From Achromobacter sp. UMC46 (lineage in GTDB: Bacteria > Pseudomonadota > Gammaproteobacteria > Burkholderiales > Burkholderiaceae_B), in NCBI RefSeq assembly GCF_014170335.1, contig NZ_LZZS01000003.1:1-64000 (forward strand): 64,000 nucleotides of DNA, written 5' to 3'. Under the pieces are notes generated by a model, which was not told where the DNA came from, did no database searches, and saw only the letters and a list, made by a program, of their open reading frames with translations. Position numbers and translations under genes: made by a program. Numbering within the stretch: position 1 is the first letter of the stretch; the number at the start of each line of letters is the position of its first letter. Of the stretch, positions 20,523-30,778 are shown piece by piece.

Positions 20523-21065
20523 ATGGCTGATCAAGACCAAAACACCCAGCAAGAAGGCGGCAACGACGCGCCCTCGTTCAATCTGCAACGCGTCTACCTG
20601 AAAGACCTTTCGCTGGAAATGCCGAATGCGCCCCACGTCTTCCTGGAGCAAGAAGCGCCCCAGGTTGAAGTGAGCATCACCGTGGGCGGCCAGCGTCTGG
20701 CCGAAACCGTGTTCGAGACCACGGTCACCGTCACCGTCACCACCCGCATCAGCGACAAGGTCGTGTACCTGGTCGAAGGCACGCAAGCCGGCATCTTCGA
20801 AGCCGCCAACATCCCGGAAGAGCAGCTGGATCCGCTGCTGGGCATCGTCTGCCCGACGATGCTGTACCCGTACCTGCGCGCCAACATCGCCGACGCGATC
20901 ACCCGCACGTCGATGCCGCCGCTGCACCTGACGGAAGTCAACTTCCAGGCCCTGTACGAGCAACGTCTGGCCGAACTGCAACAGCAGCAAGGCGGCGCCG
21001 CCAACGGCAACGGCAATGGCAGCGACTCGGGCATCATCCTGCCCCCCAGCGCCACGCGCCAGTAA
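20523..21065 (+). CDS. secB: Protein-export chaperone SecB
   Basis: The 180-aa product contains the SecB core [31 protein letters not shown] and [18 protein letters not shown]. It is a homotetrameric cytosolic chaperone that holds preproteins unfolded and delivers them to SecA. The start is the ATG at 20523; the upstream in-frame extension is intergenic. The C-terminal tail is Gln/Gly/Asn-rich ([11 protein letters not shown]), longer than in E. coli (155 aa) but common in this group. Confidence 0.97.
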   Translation: MADQDQNTQQEGGNDAPSFNLQRVYLKDLSLEMPNAPHVFLEQEAPQVEVSITVGGQRLAETVFETTVTVTVTTRISDKVVYLVEGTQAGIFEAANIPEEQLDPLLGIVCPTMLYPYLRANIADAITRTSMPPLHLTEVNFQALYEQRLAELQQQQGGAANGNGNGSDSGIILPPSATRQ

Positions 21066-21080
21066 GCACACCCTGCCCCG

Positions 21081-22163
21081 ATGAACCATCCCACAGAGCC
21101 GCGCTTGCGCGTCGCCGTCCTGGGTGCGGGAAGTTGGGGCACCGCGCTGGCGGCGGCCTCCAGCCGCCGCCACGCCACCCTGCTTTGGGCGCGCGACGCC
21201 GCGCAGGCCGCCAGCATGGCCGCCACGCATGAGAACGCGCGCTACCTGCCTGGCATCTCCCTGCCCCAGGCCCTGAATGTCTCCTCCGATCTCGACGCCA
21301 CGCTGCGCAGCCTGCAAGACGAGGGCGCGCGCCGCCTGATCGTGCTGGGCGTGCCCGTGTCCGGGCTGACCGCCATTTGCGGCGAATTGTCGCGCCGGCT
21401 GCCCGCCTTGGGATTGCAGGACACCCCCATCGTCTGGACGTGCAAGGGCTTTGAAGCCGACACGGCCAGGCTGCCTCACGAAATCATGCGCCAGGCGTTG
21501 CCTGACGCAGTCGGCGGAGCACTGTCCGGCCCCTCTTTTGCGCGCGAAGTCGCCCAGGGCCTGCCCGTGGCGCTGACGGTCGCCAGCACCAGCGCGGCCT
21601 TGCGCGACGCCACCACCGCCGCCTTCCATGGCGCCGCGCTGCGCGTCTACGCCAGTACGGACCTGGTGGGCGTGGAAGTGGGCGGCGCGTTGAAGAACGT
21701 GATCGCCGTCGCCTGCGGCATCGGCGACGGGCTGGCGCTGGGCACCAATGCCCGCGCCGCGCTGATCACCCGCGGCCTGGCCGAAATGACGCGCTTCGGC
21801 GTGGCGCTGGGCGCCCGCGCCGAGACCTTCGCAGGGCTGACCGGCCTGGGTGACCTGGTGCTGACCGCCACCGGAGAACTGTCGCGCAACCGCCGCGTCG
21901 GCCTGGAGATCGGCGCCGGCCGCAAGCTGGCCGACATCCTGGCCAGCGGCATCACGGCCGAAGGCGTGCGCTGCGCGCGCGCCGCGCTGAACCGCGCCCG
22001 CGCCATCAACGTCGAATTGCCCATCACTGAAGCCGTCTGCGCCGTGCTGTTCGACGGCGTGGCGCCCATGACCGCCGTGTCCGCCCTGCTCGCGCGTGAC
22101 GCGCGCGACGAAAGCGCCGATGCGGGCGGCCCGCTGGACCCGTCGCTGGGCGGCCATCTCTGA
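21081..22163 (+). CDS. gpsA: Glycerol-3-phosphate dehydrogenase [NAD(P)+]
   Basis: The 360-aa product has an N-terminal Rossmann fold with [16 protein letters not shown] and a C-terminal helical domain containing the catalytic lysine in [18 protein letters not shown] and the [14 protein letters not shown] motif. It makes sn-glycerol-3-phosphate for phospholipid synthesis. It starts 15 bp after secB, a conserved pairing. The C-terminus carries a short acidic extension beyond the usual 330-340 aa. Confidence 0.96.
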   Translation: MNHPTEPRLRVAVLGAGSWGTALAAASSRRHATLLWARDAAQAASMAATHENARYLPGISLPQALNVSSDLDATLRSLQDEGARRLIVLGVPVSGLTAICGELSRRLPALGLQDTPIVWTCKGFEADTARLPHEIMRQALPDAVGGALSGPSFAREVAQGLPVALTVASTSAALRDATTAAFHGAALRVYASTDLVGVEVGGALKNVIAVACGIGDGLALGTNARAALITRGLAEMTRFGVALGARAETFAGLTGLGDLVLTATGELSRNRRVGLEIGAGRKLADILASGITAEGVRCARAALNRARAINVELPITEAVCAVLFDGVAPMTAVSALLARDARDESADAGGPLDPSLGGHL

Positions 22164-22212
22164 CCCCTCCCTAACAACAAGACACCGCACCGATTCCGAG
22201 GAGACATCCTTC

Positions 22213-23205
22213 ATGACGCAAACCCGAAAACTCCGGGTCGGCCCGCTTCTGCGCGGCCTGTGCCTCAGCCTGGCCGCCGTGCTGCCGGCCGCCGCCCACG
22301 CCGACTGGCCCGACCACCCCATCCACATGGTCGTGCCCTTCCCGCCCGGATCGTCGCCCGACATCCTGGCGCGCACGATCTCGGAGCCGCTGTCACAGGC
22401 GCTGGGCCAGCCCATCGTCATCGACAACAAGCCGGGCGCGGGCGGCAACATCGGCACGCGCGTCGTGTCGCAGGCCAAGCCCGACGGCTACACGCTGCTC
22501 TATACGATCAACGGGCCGCTGGTCACGGCGCCCACGCTGTACAAGAAGACGCTGGGCTACGACCCGCTGACCGACCTGGCCCCCATCACGCTGGTGGGCA
22601 CCAGCCCCAACGTGCTGGTCGTGCCGGGCAGCTTGAAGGTCGACAACGTCCAGGACTTCGTCAAACTGGTCAAAGGCCGCGGCAATTCGCTGAACTATGG
22701 TTCCGTGGGCCCGGGCAGCTCGGCCCACCTGGCGATGGAGATGTTCAAGGAAAGCGCCGGCGTGGACCTGGCGCATATCCCGTATTCGGGATTTCCGCAG
22801 GTCATCACCGCCATCATCGGCGGCGACGTGCAAGCCGGCTTCATGGTGCCGGCCATCGCCGTGCCGCAGGCCCGCGACGGCAAGGTCAAGCTGCTGGCGG
22901 TGACCAGCCTGCAACCCAGCGAGGCGCTGCCGGGCATCCCGACGATGGCTTCGCAGGGCTACCCCGACTTCGAAGCCATTTCGTGGAACGCCGTGCTGGC
23001 CCCCGCCGGCACGCCGACGCCGATCATCGAACGGCTGAACAGCGAACTGGCCCGCATCATCGACAGCGAGGCCGTGCGCAAGCAGCTGGCCCTGCAGTAC
23101 TTCACCCCCGCGGCGTCCACGCCGGAAGCCCTGACCGCCCGCATCAAGAGCGAAAAGGCGCGCTGGGACCAGGTGATCGAAAAGCTGAAGCTGTCGCTGG
23201 ACTAA
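22213..23205 (+). CDS. Bug-family tripartite tricarboxylate transporter receptor
   Basis: The product is 330 aa with a signal peptide (LLRGLCLSLAAVLPAAAHA), then the Bug fold starting DWPDHPIHMVVPFPPGSSPDILART. The conserved VIDNKPGAGGNIGTRVVSQAKPDGYTLLY and HIPYSGFPQVITAIIGGDVQAGF segments are present. It is a periplasmic solute-binding protein, probably for a carboxylated substrate. Such genes are greatly expanded in Bordetella and Achromobacter and mostly orphaned from TctAB membrane components, as here. The start is ATG 22213 with GAGGAGACATCC upstream. Confidence 0.92.
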   Translation: MTQTRKLRVGPLLRGLCLSLAAVLPAAAHADWPDHPIHMVVPFPPGSSPDILARTISEPLSQALGQPIVIDNKPGAGGNIGTRVVSQAKPDGYTLLYTINGPLVTAPTLYKKTLGYDPLTDLAPITLVGTSPNVLVVPGSLKVDNVQDFVKLVKGRGNSLNYGSVGPGSSAHLAMEMFKESAGVDLAHIPYSGFPQVITAIIGGDVQAGFMVPAIAVPQARDGKVKLLAVTSLQPSEALPGIPTMASQGYPDFEAISWNAVLAPAGTPTPIIERLNSELARIIDSEAVRKQLALQYFTPAASTPEALTARIKSEKARWDQVIEKLKLSLD

Positions 23206-23252
23206 GCGGCCGGGAATAAGCCCCCTGGAAAACGCCGCCTGGGCCAGGCGGC

Positions 23253-23723
23253 CTACACGCCGCCTTCGAAGCCTTGCTGGCGCCAGGCTTCGAACACCGT
23301 CACCGCAACCGCGTTCGACAGGTTCAGGCTGCGCTGGCCCGCGCGCATCGGCAGCCGCAAGCGCTGCTGAGGCGCGAACATCGCCTGATGCTCCGGCGAC
23401 AGCCCCGCCGTTTCTCGGCCGAATACGAACACGTCGCCCGGTTTGAAACCGATATCCGCCACGCTGCGCTGCGCCTGCGTGGTCAGCGCGTAGATGCTCG
23501 ACGCATCGGCGCCGGTGTCGTCCAGCGCCTCTTGCAGCGTGTCGTGCACCCGCACGGGCTGCCACTCGTGATAGTCCAGGCCGGCGCGGCGCATGCGCGC
23601 GTCATCCAGTTCAAAACCCAAAGGGCGCACCAGATGCAATTGGGCCCCGGTATTGGCGCACAGCCGGATGGCGTTGCCGGTATTGGGGGGGATCTCGGGG
23701 CAGACGAGGATGACGTGGAACAT
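23253..23723 (-). CDS. trmL: tRNA (cytidine/uridine-34-2'-O)-methyltransferase TrmL
   Basis: The 156-aa product is a compact SPOUT methyltransferase. It has the N-terminal [31 protein letters not shown] and the knot motif [19 protein letters not shown]. It methylates the wobble ribose of leucine tRNAs. It is on the minus strand, convergent with the Bug gene. No terminator hairpin is evident in the 47 bp between them. Confidence 0.95.
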   Translation of the reverse strand: MFHVILVCPEIPPNTGNAIRLCANTGAQLHLVRPLGFELDDARMRRAGLDYHEWQPVRVHDTLQEALDDTGADASSIYALTTQAQRSVADIGFKPGDVFVFGRETAGLSPEHQAMFAPQQRLRLPMRAGQRSLNLSNAVAVTVFEAWRQQGFEGGV

Positions 23724-23816
23724 GGCGGATAAGGAACTAGGACGGCTTGCGGCGCCAGATTGGCCGCGCAGGCGGATTGTCGCCGATTTGCCGCCGGGAC
23801 GCGCTGCCGCTCGCCT

Positions 23817-24563
23817 TCAAGGCGTACGCGCCGCCACCACGATGGTCACGCTGGCGGCACCTGCCGCCAGCAAGGCGCTTGCGGCCGCCTGCACCGTGCT
23901 GCCTGTCGTCATGACGTCGTCGACCACCGCCACGTGGCGCCCGCGCACCCGGGAAGACGCGGCGAACAAACCCGTTGCGCCCGTCTGGCGGGCGCGCCGT
24001 CCAAGCGATGTCTGGCGGGGCGTTTCCCGGCGCCGCCGCAGCGCGCCGCGCGCCAAGGGCAACGCCAGTTCGGCCGCCAGGCTGCGGGCGATTTCACCCG
24101 CCGGGTTCATGCCGCGCAGGCGCAGCGACGCGCGGCTGGCGGGCACCGGCACCAGCAGGCAGCCCTCGGGCAACCCGCCACCACGCCGGATCTCCGCGGC
24201 CAGCAGCCGGGCCAGCACTGGCGCCATGCTCAGGCGCAGCCGGGTCTTGAGCATCTGGATCAGGGCATCGGCAGGCGGGGTGTAGTCGAACGCGGCGAAG
24301 GTCCGCCCGTAGGCCCATGACCCACCCAGGCACGCCGGGCAAGCAGGCGCCAGGGCGGGCAACCGCAGCGCGCACCGGGGGCACCGGGACCGGCCGCCCG
24401 GCAAGGCGGTGATGTCGGTTTCGCAGCCACTGCACAGCCGCGCGCCCGCCACCCGCGCGCCGCATAGCGGGCAATCGCAGCCGATCCGCGACCACACCCG
24501 CCGCCCCATGCCTTGTAGGGAGAATCGGGCCCGGCCGCCGGGATGCGCAATAATGTGTGCCAT
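23817..24563 (-). CDS. ComF-family phosphoribosyltransferase-like protein
   Basis: The product is 248 aa. An N-terminal zinc-binding region with paired cysteines (CDCPLCGARV, LCSGCETD, RCPRCALRLP, CPACLGG) is followed by a type I PRTase fold with the PRPP loop VAVVDDVMTTGSTVQAAA. ComF proteins act in natural transformation in competent bacteria, and dprA is also in this window. It is divergent from the BioC-like methyltransferase, with 51 bp between the starts. Confidence 0.9.
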   Translation of the reverse strand: MAHIIAHPGGRARFSLQGMGRRVWSRIGCDCPLCGARVAGARLCSGCETDITALPGGRSRCPRCALRLPALAPACPACLGGSWAYGRTFAAFDYTPPADALIQMLKTRLRLSMAPVLARLLAAEIRRGGGLPEGCLLVPVPASRASLRLRGMNPAGEIARSLAAELALPLARGALRRRRETPRQTSLGRRARQTGATGLFAASSRVRGRHVAVVDDVMTTGSTVQAAASALLAAGAASVTIVVAARTP

Positions 24564-24614
24564 CCCTCATGAAATCATGTTCCGCCCCGCGGCGAAGACG
24601 CGGGCGCGACCGAA

Positions 24615-25550
24615 ATGTCCCTGCCAGAATCCGCACCGCTCCCCTCCCTTCCCCTCGTCAGCGCCGACGTGCCCCGCCAGTTCGCCCGCCGTGGCGACTT
24701 GTCCGACGCCCAGTTCCTCTATGGGGAAGTGGCCCGGCGCATGCTCGGCCGCCTGCAATACATCCGCGTGCAGCCCCAGGCGATGCTGGACGCGGGCTGT
24801 GGCGCGGGCGACAACCTGCCGCTGCTGCGCGAGCGCTATCCGGACGCCGGCTATACCGGGCTGGACAACTGCGAGCCGTTGCTGGAACGGGCCCGCAAGC
24901 GCCATGCGCCTGCCGGCCTGGGCGCCTGGATCGGCAAGCTGGCCCGCCGCGGTCCGACGGCCCCGGCCTTCCTCAATGCCGATCTGGCGGATACCGGCCT
25001 GGCCCCCGAATCGCTGGAACTCGTATGGTCCAACCTGGCCATGCACTGGCACCGCGCCCCGCACGCGGTGCTGGCGGAATGGCGCCGCATCCTGAAAGTG
25101 GGCGGGCTGGCGATGTTCTCGTGTCTGGGGCCAGCCACCCTGCGCGAACTGCGCCAGGCCCTGACCGATGCCGGCCTCGCGACCGCCACGCCGTCCTTCG
25201 TGGACATGCATGACTTCGGCGACCTGCTGGTGGAAAACGGCTTTGCCGATCCGGTCATGGACCAGGAACTGCTGACCCTGACCTACCGCAGCCCCGAAAA
25301 ACTGCTGCAAGATGTGCGCGCGCTGGGTGGGAATCCTGCCGAGGGCCGCCGCGGCGGCCTGGTCGGCCGGGACTGGCGCGACCGCCTGTACGCCGCGCTG
25401 GAAGCGCAACGCCGGCCAGATGGCCTGATTGCCTTGAGTATCGAAGTAGCGTACGGCCACGCCTGGCGCGCCGCCGCGCACCGCACGGTGGCTGGAGAGA
25501 CCCGGTTGTCCGTCAGCGCGATCGGCGGGCGGCACCGCGGAAATCCTTGA
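24615..25550 (+). CDS. BioC-like SAM-dependent methyltransferase
   Basis: The 311-aa product has a class I methyltransferase domain with motif I MLDAGCGAGDNLPLL, motif II GLDNCEPLLERAR, and LVWSNLAMHWHRAPHAVLAEWRRILKVGG typical of BioC, which methylates malonyl-ACP to prime biotin synthesis. Divergent pairing with comF is common for bioC in proteobacteria. No bio genes are adjacent, so a different acceptor is possible. The start at 24615 is the only ATG with the family's N-terminal layout. Confidence 0.82.
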   Translation: MSLPESAPLPSLPLVSADVPRQFARRGDLSDAQFLYGEVARRMLGRLQYIRVQPQAMLDAGCGAGDNLPLLRERYPDAGYTGLDNCEPLLERARKRHAPAGLGAWIGKLARRGPTAPAFLNADLADTGLAPESLELVWSNLAMHWHRAPHAVLAEWRRILKVGGLAMFSCLGPATLRELRQALTDAGLATATPSFVDMHDFGDLLVENGFADPVMDQELLTLTYRSPEKLLQDVRALGGNPAEGRRGGLVGRDWRDRLYAALEAQRRPDGLIALSIEVAYGHAWRAAAHRTVAGETRLSVSAIGGRHRGNP

Positions 25551-25606
25551 AGCGCGGCCCCATCCGGGGCCGCTTCGTGCTTGGTGCCTGGTTGCTTCGT
25601 GCTTAC

Positions 25607-26848
25607 TTAGTGCAAGCGTTCCGGCAGCGGCACGCTGACGCCGGGTTCAGAGGCCGACAACGGCTGCATCGGCTCTGAATTGGCGCGGATGCGCCGGCGC
25701 AGGACCGCGGTGGGTTCGGCCGGGGCAGCCCCGGCCGGCTCGCCACGCCAGGTGTGCGTCATCGCGTCCACCACCAGCGGCAGATCACGCAGGCGATGGA
25801 ATTGGCTGCGCAGCCACCGCGCATCGTTGCCGCTACGCATGGCTTCGTCGCGCAAGGCAGCGATCATGTCGCCCGTCCCCAGTTCTTCCGCCACCGGCAT
25901 CAGCCGCTGAAACAACGCCCGCAGATGGTCCATCAGGCGCAAGCGCTGGCCTTCCGGCGTGACGTAGCTGCCCTGCAGGCCGAAACGGCAGGCCTGGAAG
26001 TGGTTGCTGCGGTAAGACAGCCACGCACTGTCGCTGGGATCGTCCTCGCGCATCAGCAAGACCGCCAGCGCCTGGGCGAAGGCCGCGATCTGGCACGCGC
26101 GTTCAACCGTCAACGGCGTATCGCACACGCGGATCTCCACCGTGCCGAACTCCGGCTTCGGGCGGATATCCCAGTACAGGTCCTTGATGCTCTCGGCCAG
26201 GCCGTAGGCGCGCAGTTGCGACAGGTGGGCCTCGAACTGGTACCAGTCCTTGACGTCGGGCGGCATGTGGCCAGCCAGCGGGAAGCTGTTGACCGCGTTC
26301 AGGCGCGAGCACGAAAACAGCGTATCGACGCCCTCGCAATACGGGGACGAGGCCGACAGCGCGATGAAATGCGGCACATACGGCGACAGGCGGCGCAACA
26401 GTTTGATAGAGTCGTCGCCGCTCTTCACACCCAGGTGGATGTGCTGGCCGAAGACCGTAAATTGACGCGCCAGGTAACCGTACATTTCGGCCAGGTACTG
26501 GAAGCGCGGGGTATCCGAGATGGAGCGCTCTTGCCAGCGCATGAAGGGATGGGCGCCGCCGCCGGCGACCGCGACGCCGACCGCGTCGGCCGCTTCGACC
26601 AAGGCGTCGCGCATCTCGCGCATTTCGGCCAAGAGGCCCATGGGGTGCTCATGCACCGAGGAATTCAATTCGATCATGGACCGCGTGATTTCCGGTTTAA
26701 CGCGGTCGGCAATGGGATGGTTGGCCATTTGGGCCAGCAGCTCGTCAGAGGCTGCGGTCAGATCAAAACTACGGGGGTCGATCAGTTGCAGCTCGAGTTC
26801 GATGCCCAGGGTGTTGGGGGCCGACGAAATGAACGGGATCTGTTCCAT
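25607..26848 (-). CDS. ybdK: YbdK-family carboxylate-amine ligase (GCS2)
   Basis: The 413-aa product is a member of the glutamate-cysteine ligase 2 family. It has [53 protein letters not shown] and [19 protein letters not shown]. Members form gamma-glutamyl bonds weakly; the physiological product is usually uncertain. AAGGAGTCCGAG precedes the ATG. The C-terminal 35 residues are a variable tail. Confidence 0.9.
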   Translation of the reverse strand: MEQIPFISSAPNTLGIELELQLIDPRSFDLTAASDELLAQMANHPIADRVKPEITRSMIELNSSVHEHPMGLLAEMREMRDALVEAADAVGVAVAGGGAHPFMRWQERSISDTPRFQYLAEMYGYLARQFTVFGQHIHLGVKSGDDSIKLLRRLSPYVPHFIALSASSPYCEGVDTLFSCSRLNAVNSFPLAGHMPPDVKDWYQFEAHLSQLRAYGLAESIKDLYWDIRPKPEFGTVEIRVCDTPLTVERACQIAAFAQALAVLLMREDDPSDSAWLSYRSNHFQACRFGLQGSYVTPEGQRLRLMDHLRALFQRLMPVAEELGTGDMIAALRDEAMRSGNDARWLRSQFHRLRDLPLVVDAMTHTWRGEPAGAAPAEPTAVLRRRIRANSEPMQPLSASEPGVSVPLPERLH

Positions 26849-27175
26849 CTCGGACTCCTTTGAATGTTTGATGAGGGACGCGCCGTTCGACCTTGAAGCC
26901 CGGCAGCTTCCCGGGGGGCACTAGACGGCGACTTGTGAACGCATGATAGCCGCAGGTTTGTGGCAAAACGATTGAAAATCGTGACATTTGTGTGCAACAT
27001 CGCGAAGCATTCGGTTTTGCCCTCTGAGGGGCAGTGAGCAAGCGCTCACAACATAGAAATGGCGCGGCTCGCGGGCCGATGGCGGCCGGAATGGCAGTCG
27101 GGAAGCGGTTTCCGAGACCGGGCGGGATAACCCTGATTCGGGTTTTCCCTTATAAAATTTCGGGCCCGGTGGCCC
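26849..27175. other. Intergenic region between trkH and ybdK
   Basis: The 327 bp hold no convincing gene. A dyad ACGATTGAAAATCGT (26968-26982) lies 120 bp upstream of ybdK and is a candidate operator. An AACCC/GGGTT hairpin near 27131-27147 is followed by TTCCC and is a weak plus-strand terminator candidate at best. Confidence 0.5.
27162..27174 (-). terminator. Weak terminator after trkH
   Basis: Read on the minus strand, GGGCC and GGCCC arms with a 4-base loop are followed by GAAATTTT. The stem is short and the U-tract imperfect. It lies directly after the trkH stop. Confidence 0.4.
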
Positions 27176-28645
27176 TTATTTGCGCCAGAAAATCGGCGTG
27201 AACAGCACCAGGACGGTCAGCAGTTCCAAGCGGCCGATCAGCATGGCGAAGGTGCAGACCCAGATCTGGAAATCGGACAGCACCGCGAAGTTGCCCATGG
27301 GGCCAACGGGGCCCAGGCCCGGCCCGGTGTTGTTGACGCTGGCGAAAACGGCCGAGAACGCCGTGATCGGGTCCAGGCCCGACAGCAGCAGCAGGCTCGT
27401 GAATACCGCGATGGAAAGCCCATAGAACAGCATGAAGGCCAGCACGGACGACATGGTCCGGCTGTCCACCGCCCGGCCATTGATCCGCACGGGACTGATC
27501 GCATGCGGATGCAACATTGTTACCAGTTCATTGCGTGCCTGCTTGACCAGCAGGATCGCTCGGATCATCTTGATCCCGCCCCCGGTGGACCCCGCCGACG
27601 TGGCAAAACCCGACAGCAGCAGCATCGTCAGCGGCGCGAACAGGGGCCACTGCGCGAAGTCGGTGTTGGCGTAGCCCGTGGTGGTGGCCATCGAAATGGT
27701 GTTGAACATGCCATAGCGCAGCGCCTCCAGCGGCGAGCCATAGACGCCCTTCACGTACAGGAAGATGGAAATGACCAGGCCCGCCCCCAGCACGAGGACC
27801 AGGTAGGGCACGGCTTCCGGGCATCGCCAATAGGCGCGCGCGCTGCGCTGGCGGAACGCGTTGAAGTGGGTGGCGAAGTTGATGCCGGCGATCAGCATGA
27901 ACACCATGGCCACCATTTCCACGGCGACCGAGTCGAAATGGGCGAAACCGTCGTCCCAGGTCGAAAACCCGCCCAGCCCCATCGTCGTGGCCATGTGGCA
28001 CCAGGCCTCGAACCACGACAGCCCCACGGCGCGGTAGGCCAGGAAGCACAGGATCGAGAACACGAAATACACCGCGTACAGGGCCTTGGCCGTGCTGGCG
28101 ATGCGCGGCGTCAGGCGCTCGTCTTTCATGGGACCCGGTGTTTCGGCCCGCACCACCTGGTGGCCGCCGACCCCCAGCAGGGGCAGAATCGCCACCGCCA
28201 GCACCAGGATGCCCATGCCGCCGATCCAGATCAGCGTGGCGCGCCATAGGTTGATCGACGCGGGCAACGCATCCAGGTTGGTCAGCACCGTGGCGCCCGT
28301 GGTCGTCAGCCCGGACATGGCTTCGAAGTAGGCGCCGGTGAACGACAGCGGCAGCCCGGCCCCGTGGAAGTAGAGCATCAGCGGAATGGCCGCCAGCAGC
28401 GGCAGTCCGGCCCACACGGCCGACACCAGCACGAAGCCGTCGCGGGCGCGCAGTTCGCAGCGGCTGCGTCGCGTCAAGGCGGCCAGCCCGCCCCCGATGC
28501 CCACCGAAATCAGGAAGCCGTTCAGGAAGGCTTCGCGCGCCGCATCGCCGCCCACATAGGCGACAAGCAGCGGGATGAGCATGGTGAGGGCGAACATCAC
28601 CATGGTCAGGCCCAGGATATAGAGGGTGCCCAGGACGCGCTTCAT
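27176..28645 (-). CDS. trkH: Trk-type potassium transporter membrane subunit
   Basis: The 489-aa product is an integral membrane protein with about ten hydrophobic segments. It carries the selectivity-filter-like repeats of TrkH (SGLTTTGATVL, TMGLGGFSTWDDGFAHF, TTTGYANTDF and NNTGPGLGPVG) and a SAGSTGGGIKMIR gating segment. It imports K+ driven by the proton or ion gradient and needs TrkA. It is last in the rsmB-DUF4390-ntrY-ntrX-trkA-trkH operon, 53 bp after trkA. Confidence 0.93.
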   Translation of the reverse strand: MKRVLGTLYILGLTMVMFALTMLIPLLVAYVGGDAAREAFLNGFLISVGIGGGLAALTRRSRCELRARDGFVLVSAVWAGLPLLAAIPLMLYFHGAGLPLSFTGAYFEAMSGLTTTGATVLTNLDALPASINLWRATLIWIGGMGILVLAVAILPLLGVGGHQVVRAETPGPMKDERLTPRIASTAKALYAVYFVFSILCFLAYRAVGLSWFEAWCHMATTMGLGGFSTWDDGFAHFDSVAVEMVAMVFMLIAGINFATHFNAFRQRSARAYWRCPEAVPYLVLVLGAGLVISIFLYVKGVYGSPLEALRYGMFNTISMATTTGYANTDFAQWPLFAPLTMLLLSGFATSAGSTGGGIKMIRAILLVKQARNELVTMLHPHAISPVRINGRAVDSRTMSSVLAFMLFYGLSIAVFTSLLLLSGLDPITAFSAVFASVNNTGPGLGPVGPMGNFAVLSDFQIWVCTFAMLIGRLELLTVLVLFTPIFWRK

Positions 28646-28698
28646 GGGAGCCTATCCGGTGGCGCGCGGCCCGTGGCGGAGCATGGGGCGGATCCGCA

Positions 28699-30078
28699 TC
28701 AGAAGAACGACGCCGACACTTGGAACAGCTTTTCCACGCGCGGCATCTGCCGCCGCGAGGGCACGAAGACGATCACGTGGTCGTCCGTTTCAATCACGGT
28801 GTCGGCATCCGGCAGGATGATTTCGTCGCCACGGACCAGCGCGCCGATGCTGGCGCCCTTGGGCAGGCTGATCTGGCCCACCGGCCGGCCCACCACCTTG
28901 GAGGTCGAGCGGTCGCCGTGGGCGATGGCTTCCAGCGCTTCGGCCACGCCCTGGCGCAAGCGGTGCACGGCGGCCACGTCGCCGCGGCGCACGTGGCGCA
29001 GCAGCTCGCTCATCGTCGCCTGCGACGGCGACACGGCGATATCGATATGGCTGCCCTGCATCAATTCGCCATACGCCTGGCGGTTGATCAGCGCGATCAC
29101 CTTGCGGGCGCCCAGGCGCTTGGCCAGCAGCGACGACATGATGTTGTCTTCGTCGTCGCTGGTCAGCGCCAGCCACGTGTCCATGTCTTCGATGTTCTCG
29201 CGTTCCAGCAAGGCTTCGTCGGTGCCGCTGCCATGCAGGACCAGCACGCTGTCGGGCAGTTGGGTCGCCAGGTATTCGCAGCGCTTCAGGTCGCGCTCGA
29301 TGATGCGGACGCTGTATTTCTCTTCGGCCAGCTGGCGCGCCAGGCGCAGGCCGATGTTGCCCCCGCCCGCGATCATCACGCGGCGCACGGCCCGTTCGGC
29401 CTCGCGCAACTGGCGCACGGCGCGGCGCGCGTCGCGCGAATCCACCACCAGCACGACCTCGTCGCCCGGCGCGATGACCGTGCCGCTGCCCGCCCGCAAC
29501 GGGCGCCCGCCGCGCAGCACGTCGATCACGCGCGCCTTCACGTCGGGCCACACGTCGCGCAGCTTGTCGACGGAAGAATGCGCCATCGGGCTGCCATGCC
29601 CCACCCGCACGGTCACGACGCACACGCGGCCTTCGGCGAATTCCACGACCTGCAAGGCCTCGGGAAATTCGATCAGGCTGTGCAGGTAGGTGGTGACGCT
29701 GCGTTCGGGGCTGATCAGGGCGTCGATGCAAAAGCCCTCTTCGCTCATCAGTTCCGGGTGTTCCGGGAACTCCGCGGAGCGGATGCGGGCGATGCGGCGG
29801 GGGATATTGAACAGCTGGCGGGCGATCTTGCAGGCCACCATGTTGGCGGTGTCGGACGCCGCACAGGCGATCAGCAGGTCGGTATCGGCGGCGCCGGCGG
29901 CTTCCAGCACCGACACCTGCGAGCCGTCGCCATGGACGACGCGCAGGTCGAAGTGTTCTTGCAGGTATTGAAGCTGCGTGGGATCGGAATCCACCACGGT
30001 GATGTCGTTTTCTTCGGACACCAGGTTTTCGGCCACGCTGGTGCCTACGCGACCAGCGCCCATGATCAGGATCTTCAT
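28699..30078 (-). CDS. trkA: Trk potassium transporter regulatory protein TrkA
   Basis: The 459-aa product has two tandem RCK units: a Rossmann fold with MKILIMGAGRVGTSVAENL at residue 1 and a second with VMIAGGGNIGLRLARQL near 235, each followed by a TrkA_C domain. It is the cytosolic NAD(H)/ATP-binding gate of TrkH. It overlaps the upstream response regulator stop by 4 bp, so synthesis of regulator and transporter gate are coupled. Confidence 0.95.
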   Translation of the reverse strand: MKILIMGAGRVGTSVAENLVSEENDITVVDSDPTQLQYLQEHFDLRVVHGDGSQVSVLEAAGAADTDLLIACAASDTANMVACKIARQLFNIPRRIARIRSAEFPEHPELMSEEGFCIDALISPERSVTTYLHSLIEFPEALQVVEFAEGRVCVVTVRVGHGSPMAHSSVDKLRDVWPDVKARVIDVLRGGRPLRAGSGTVIAPGDEVVLVVDSRDARRAVRQLREAERAVRRVMIAGGGNIGLRLARQLAEEKYSVRIIERDLKRCEYLATQLPDSVLVLHGSGTDEALLERENIEDMDTWLALTSDDEDNIMSSLLAKRLGARKVIALINRQAYGELMQGSHIDIAVSPSQATMSELLRHVRRGDVAAVHRLRQGVAEALEAIAHGDRSTSKVVGRPVGQISLPKGASIGALVRGDEIILPDADTVIETDDHVIVFVPSRRQMPRVEKLFQVSASFF

Positions 30079-30767
30079 GTGCTGCGCTTGCGCGCCGACT
30101 CAATGCCCAATTGCTTGAGCTTGCGGTAGAGGTGGGTACGTTCCAGCCCGGTGCGTTCGGACACGCGCGTCATGCTGTGACTTTCGCGGACCAGGTGGTA
30201 TTCGAAATAGATGCGCTCGAATTCGTCGCGCGCTTCACGCAGCGGCTGGTCCAGCGAAATACTGCCCAGTTGGCCGTTGGACGTGACCGGCACTTCGTTG
30301 GCGGGCGCCGTCGCCAGGACCGGGGGATCCAGCTCGTCTTCCAGCGCCACGGCGGCGTTGGCGGCAGCCGGATTCGCGGCGGCAGGCGCCGGATGCGGGG
30401 CGCGCCCGCGCGCCAGCCCAGCCGCGACGGTCTTCAGCAGACGTTGCAGCGTGATGGGCTTTTCCAGGAAATCCATGGCGCCGATGCGCGTGGCCTCGAC
30501 CGCCGTGTCGATGGTGGCATGGCCGCTCATCATGATCACGGGCATGTCGAGCAGGCCTTGCGAGCCCCACTCTTTCAGCAAGCTCACGCCATCGGTGTCG
30601 GGCATCCAGATGTCCAGCAACACCAGATCAGGACGCATGCGAAGGCGCGCGGCACGCGCTTGCGCCGCATTTTCGGCCAGCTCGACCGTGTGTCCTTCGT
30701 CGTAAAGGATCTCCGACAAAAGCTCACGTATACCGACTTCGTCGTCAACCACCAGAATTCTGGCCAT
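30075..30767 (-). CDS. NtrX-like response regulator lacking the AAA+ domain
   Basis: The product is 230 aa. The receiver domain (residues 1-120) has the acidic pocket VVDDE and phosphoacceptor LVLLDIWMPD. An Ala/Pro-rich linker (about 125-165) leads to a C-terminal Fis-type HTH (ESHSMTRVSERTGLERTHLYRKLKQLGI). The sigma-54 AAA+ domain found in full NtrX (about 450 aa) is absent, so it cannot activate sigma-54 promoters directly. It pairs with the NtrY-like kinase 11 bp upstream and is coupled to trkA. The same short architecture is common in this bacterial group. Confidence 0.9.
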   Translation of the reverse strand: MARILVVDDEVGIRELLSEILYDEGHTVELAENAAQARAARLRMRPDLVLLDIWMPDTDGVSLLKEWGSQGLLDMPVIMMSGHATIDTAVEATRIGAMDFLEKPITLQRLLKTVAAGLARGRAPHPAPAAANPAAANAAVALEDELDPPVLATAPANEVPVTSNGQLGSISLDQPLREARDEFERIYFEYHLVRESHSMTRVSERTGLERTHLYRKLKQLGIESARKRST

Positions 30768-30778
30768 AAAGCATCCAC

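Noticed and set aside
20490..22478. 662-aa minus-strand frame
   Set aside because: It lies antisense to secB and gpsA with the Arg/Gly/His-rich composition typical of GC-rich shadow frames.
28720..30129. 469-aa plus-strand frame and similar long frames across trkA, ntrY and ctpA
   Set aside because: All mirror well-supported minus-strand genes and show only shadow composition.
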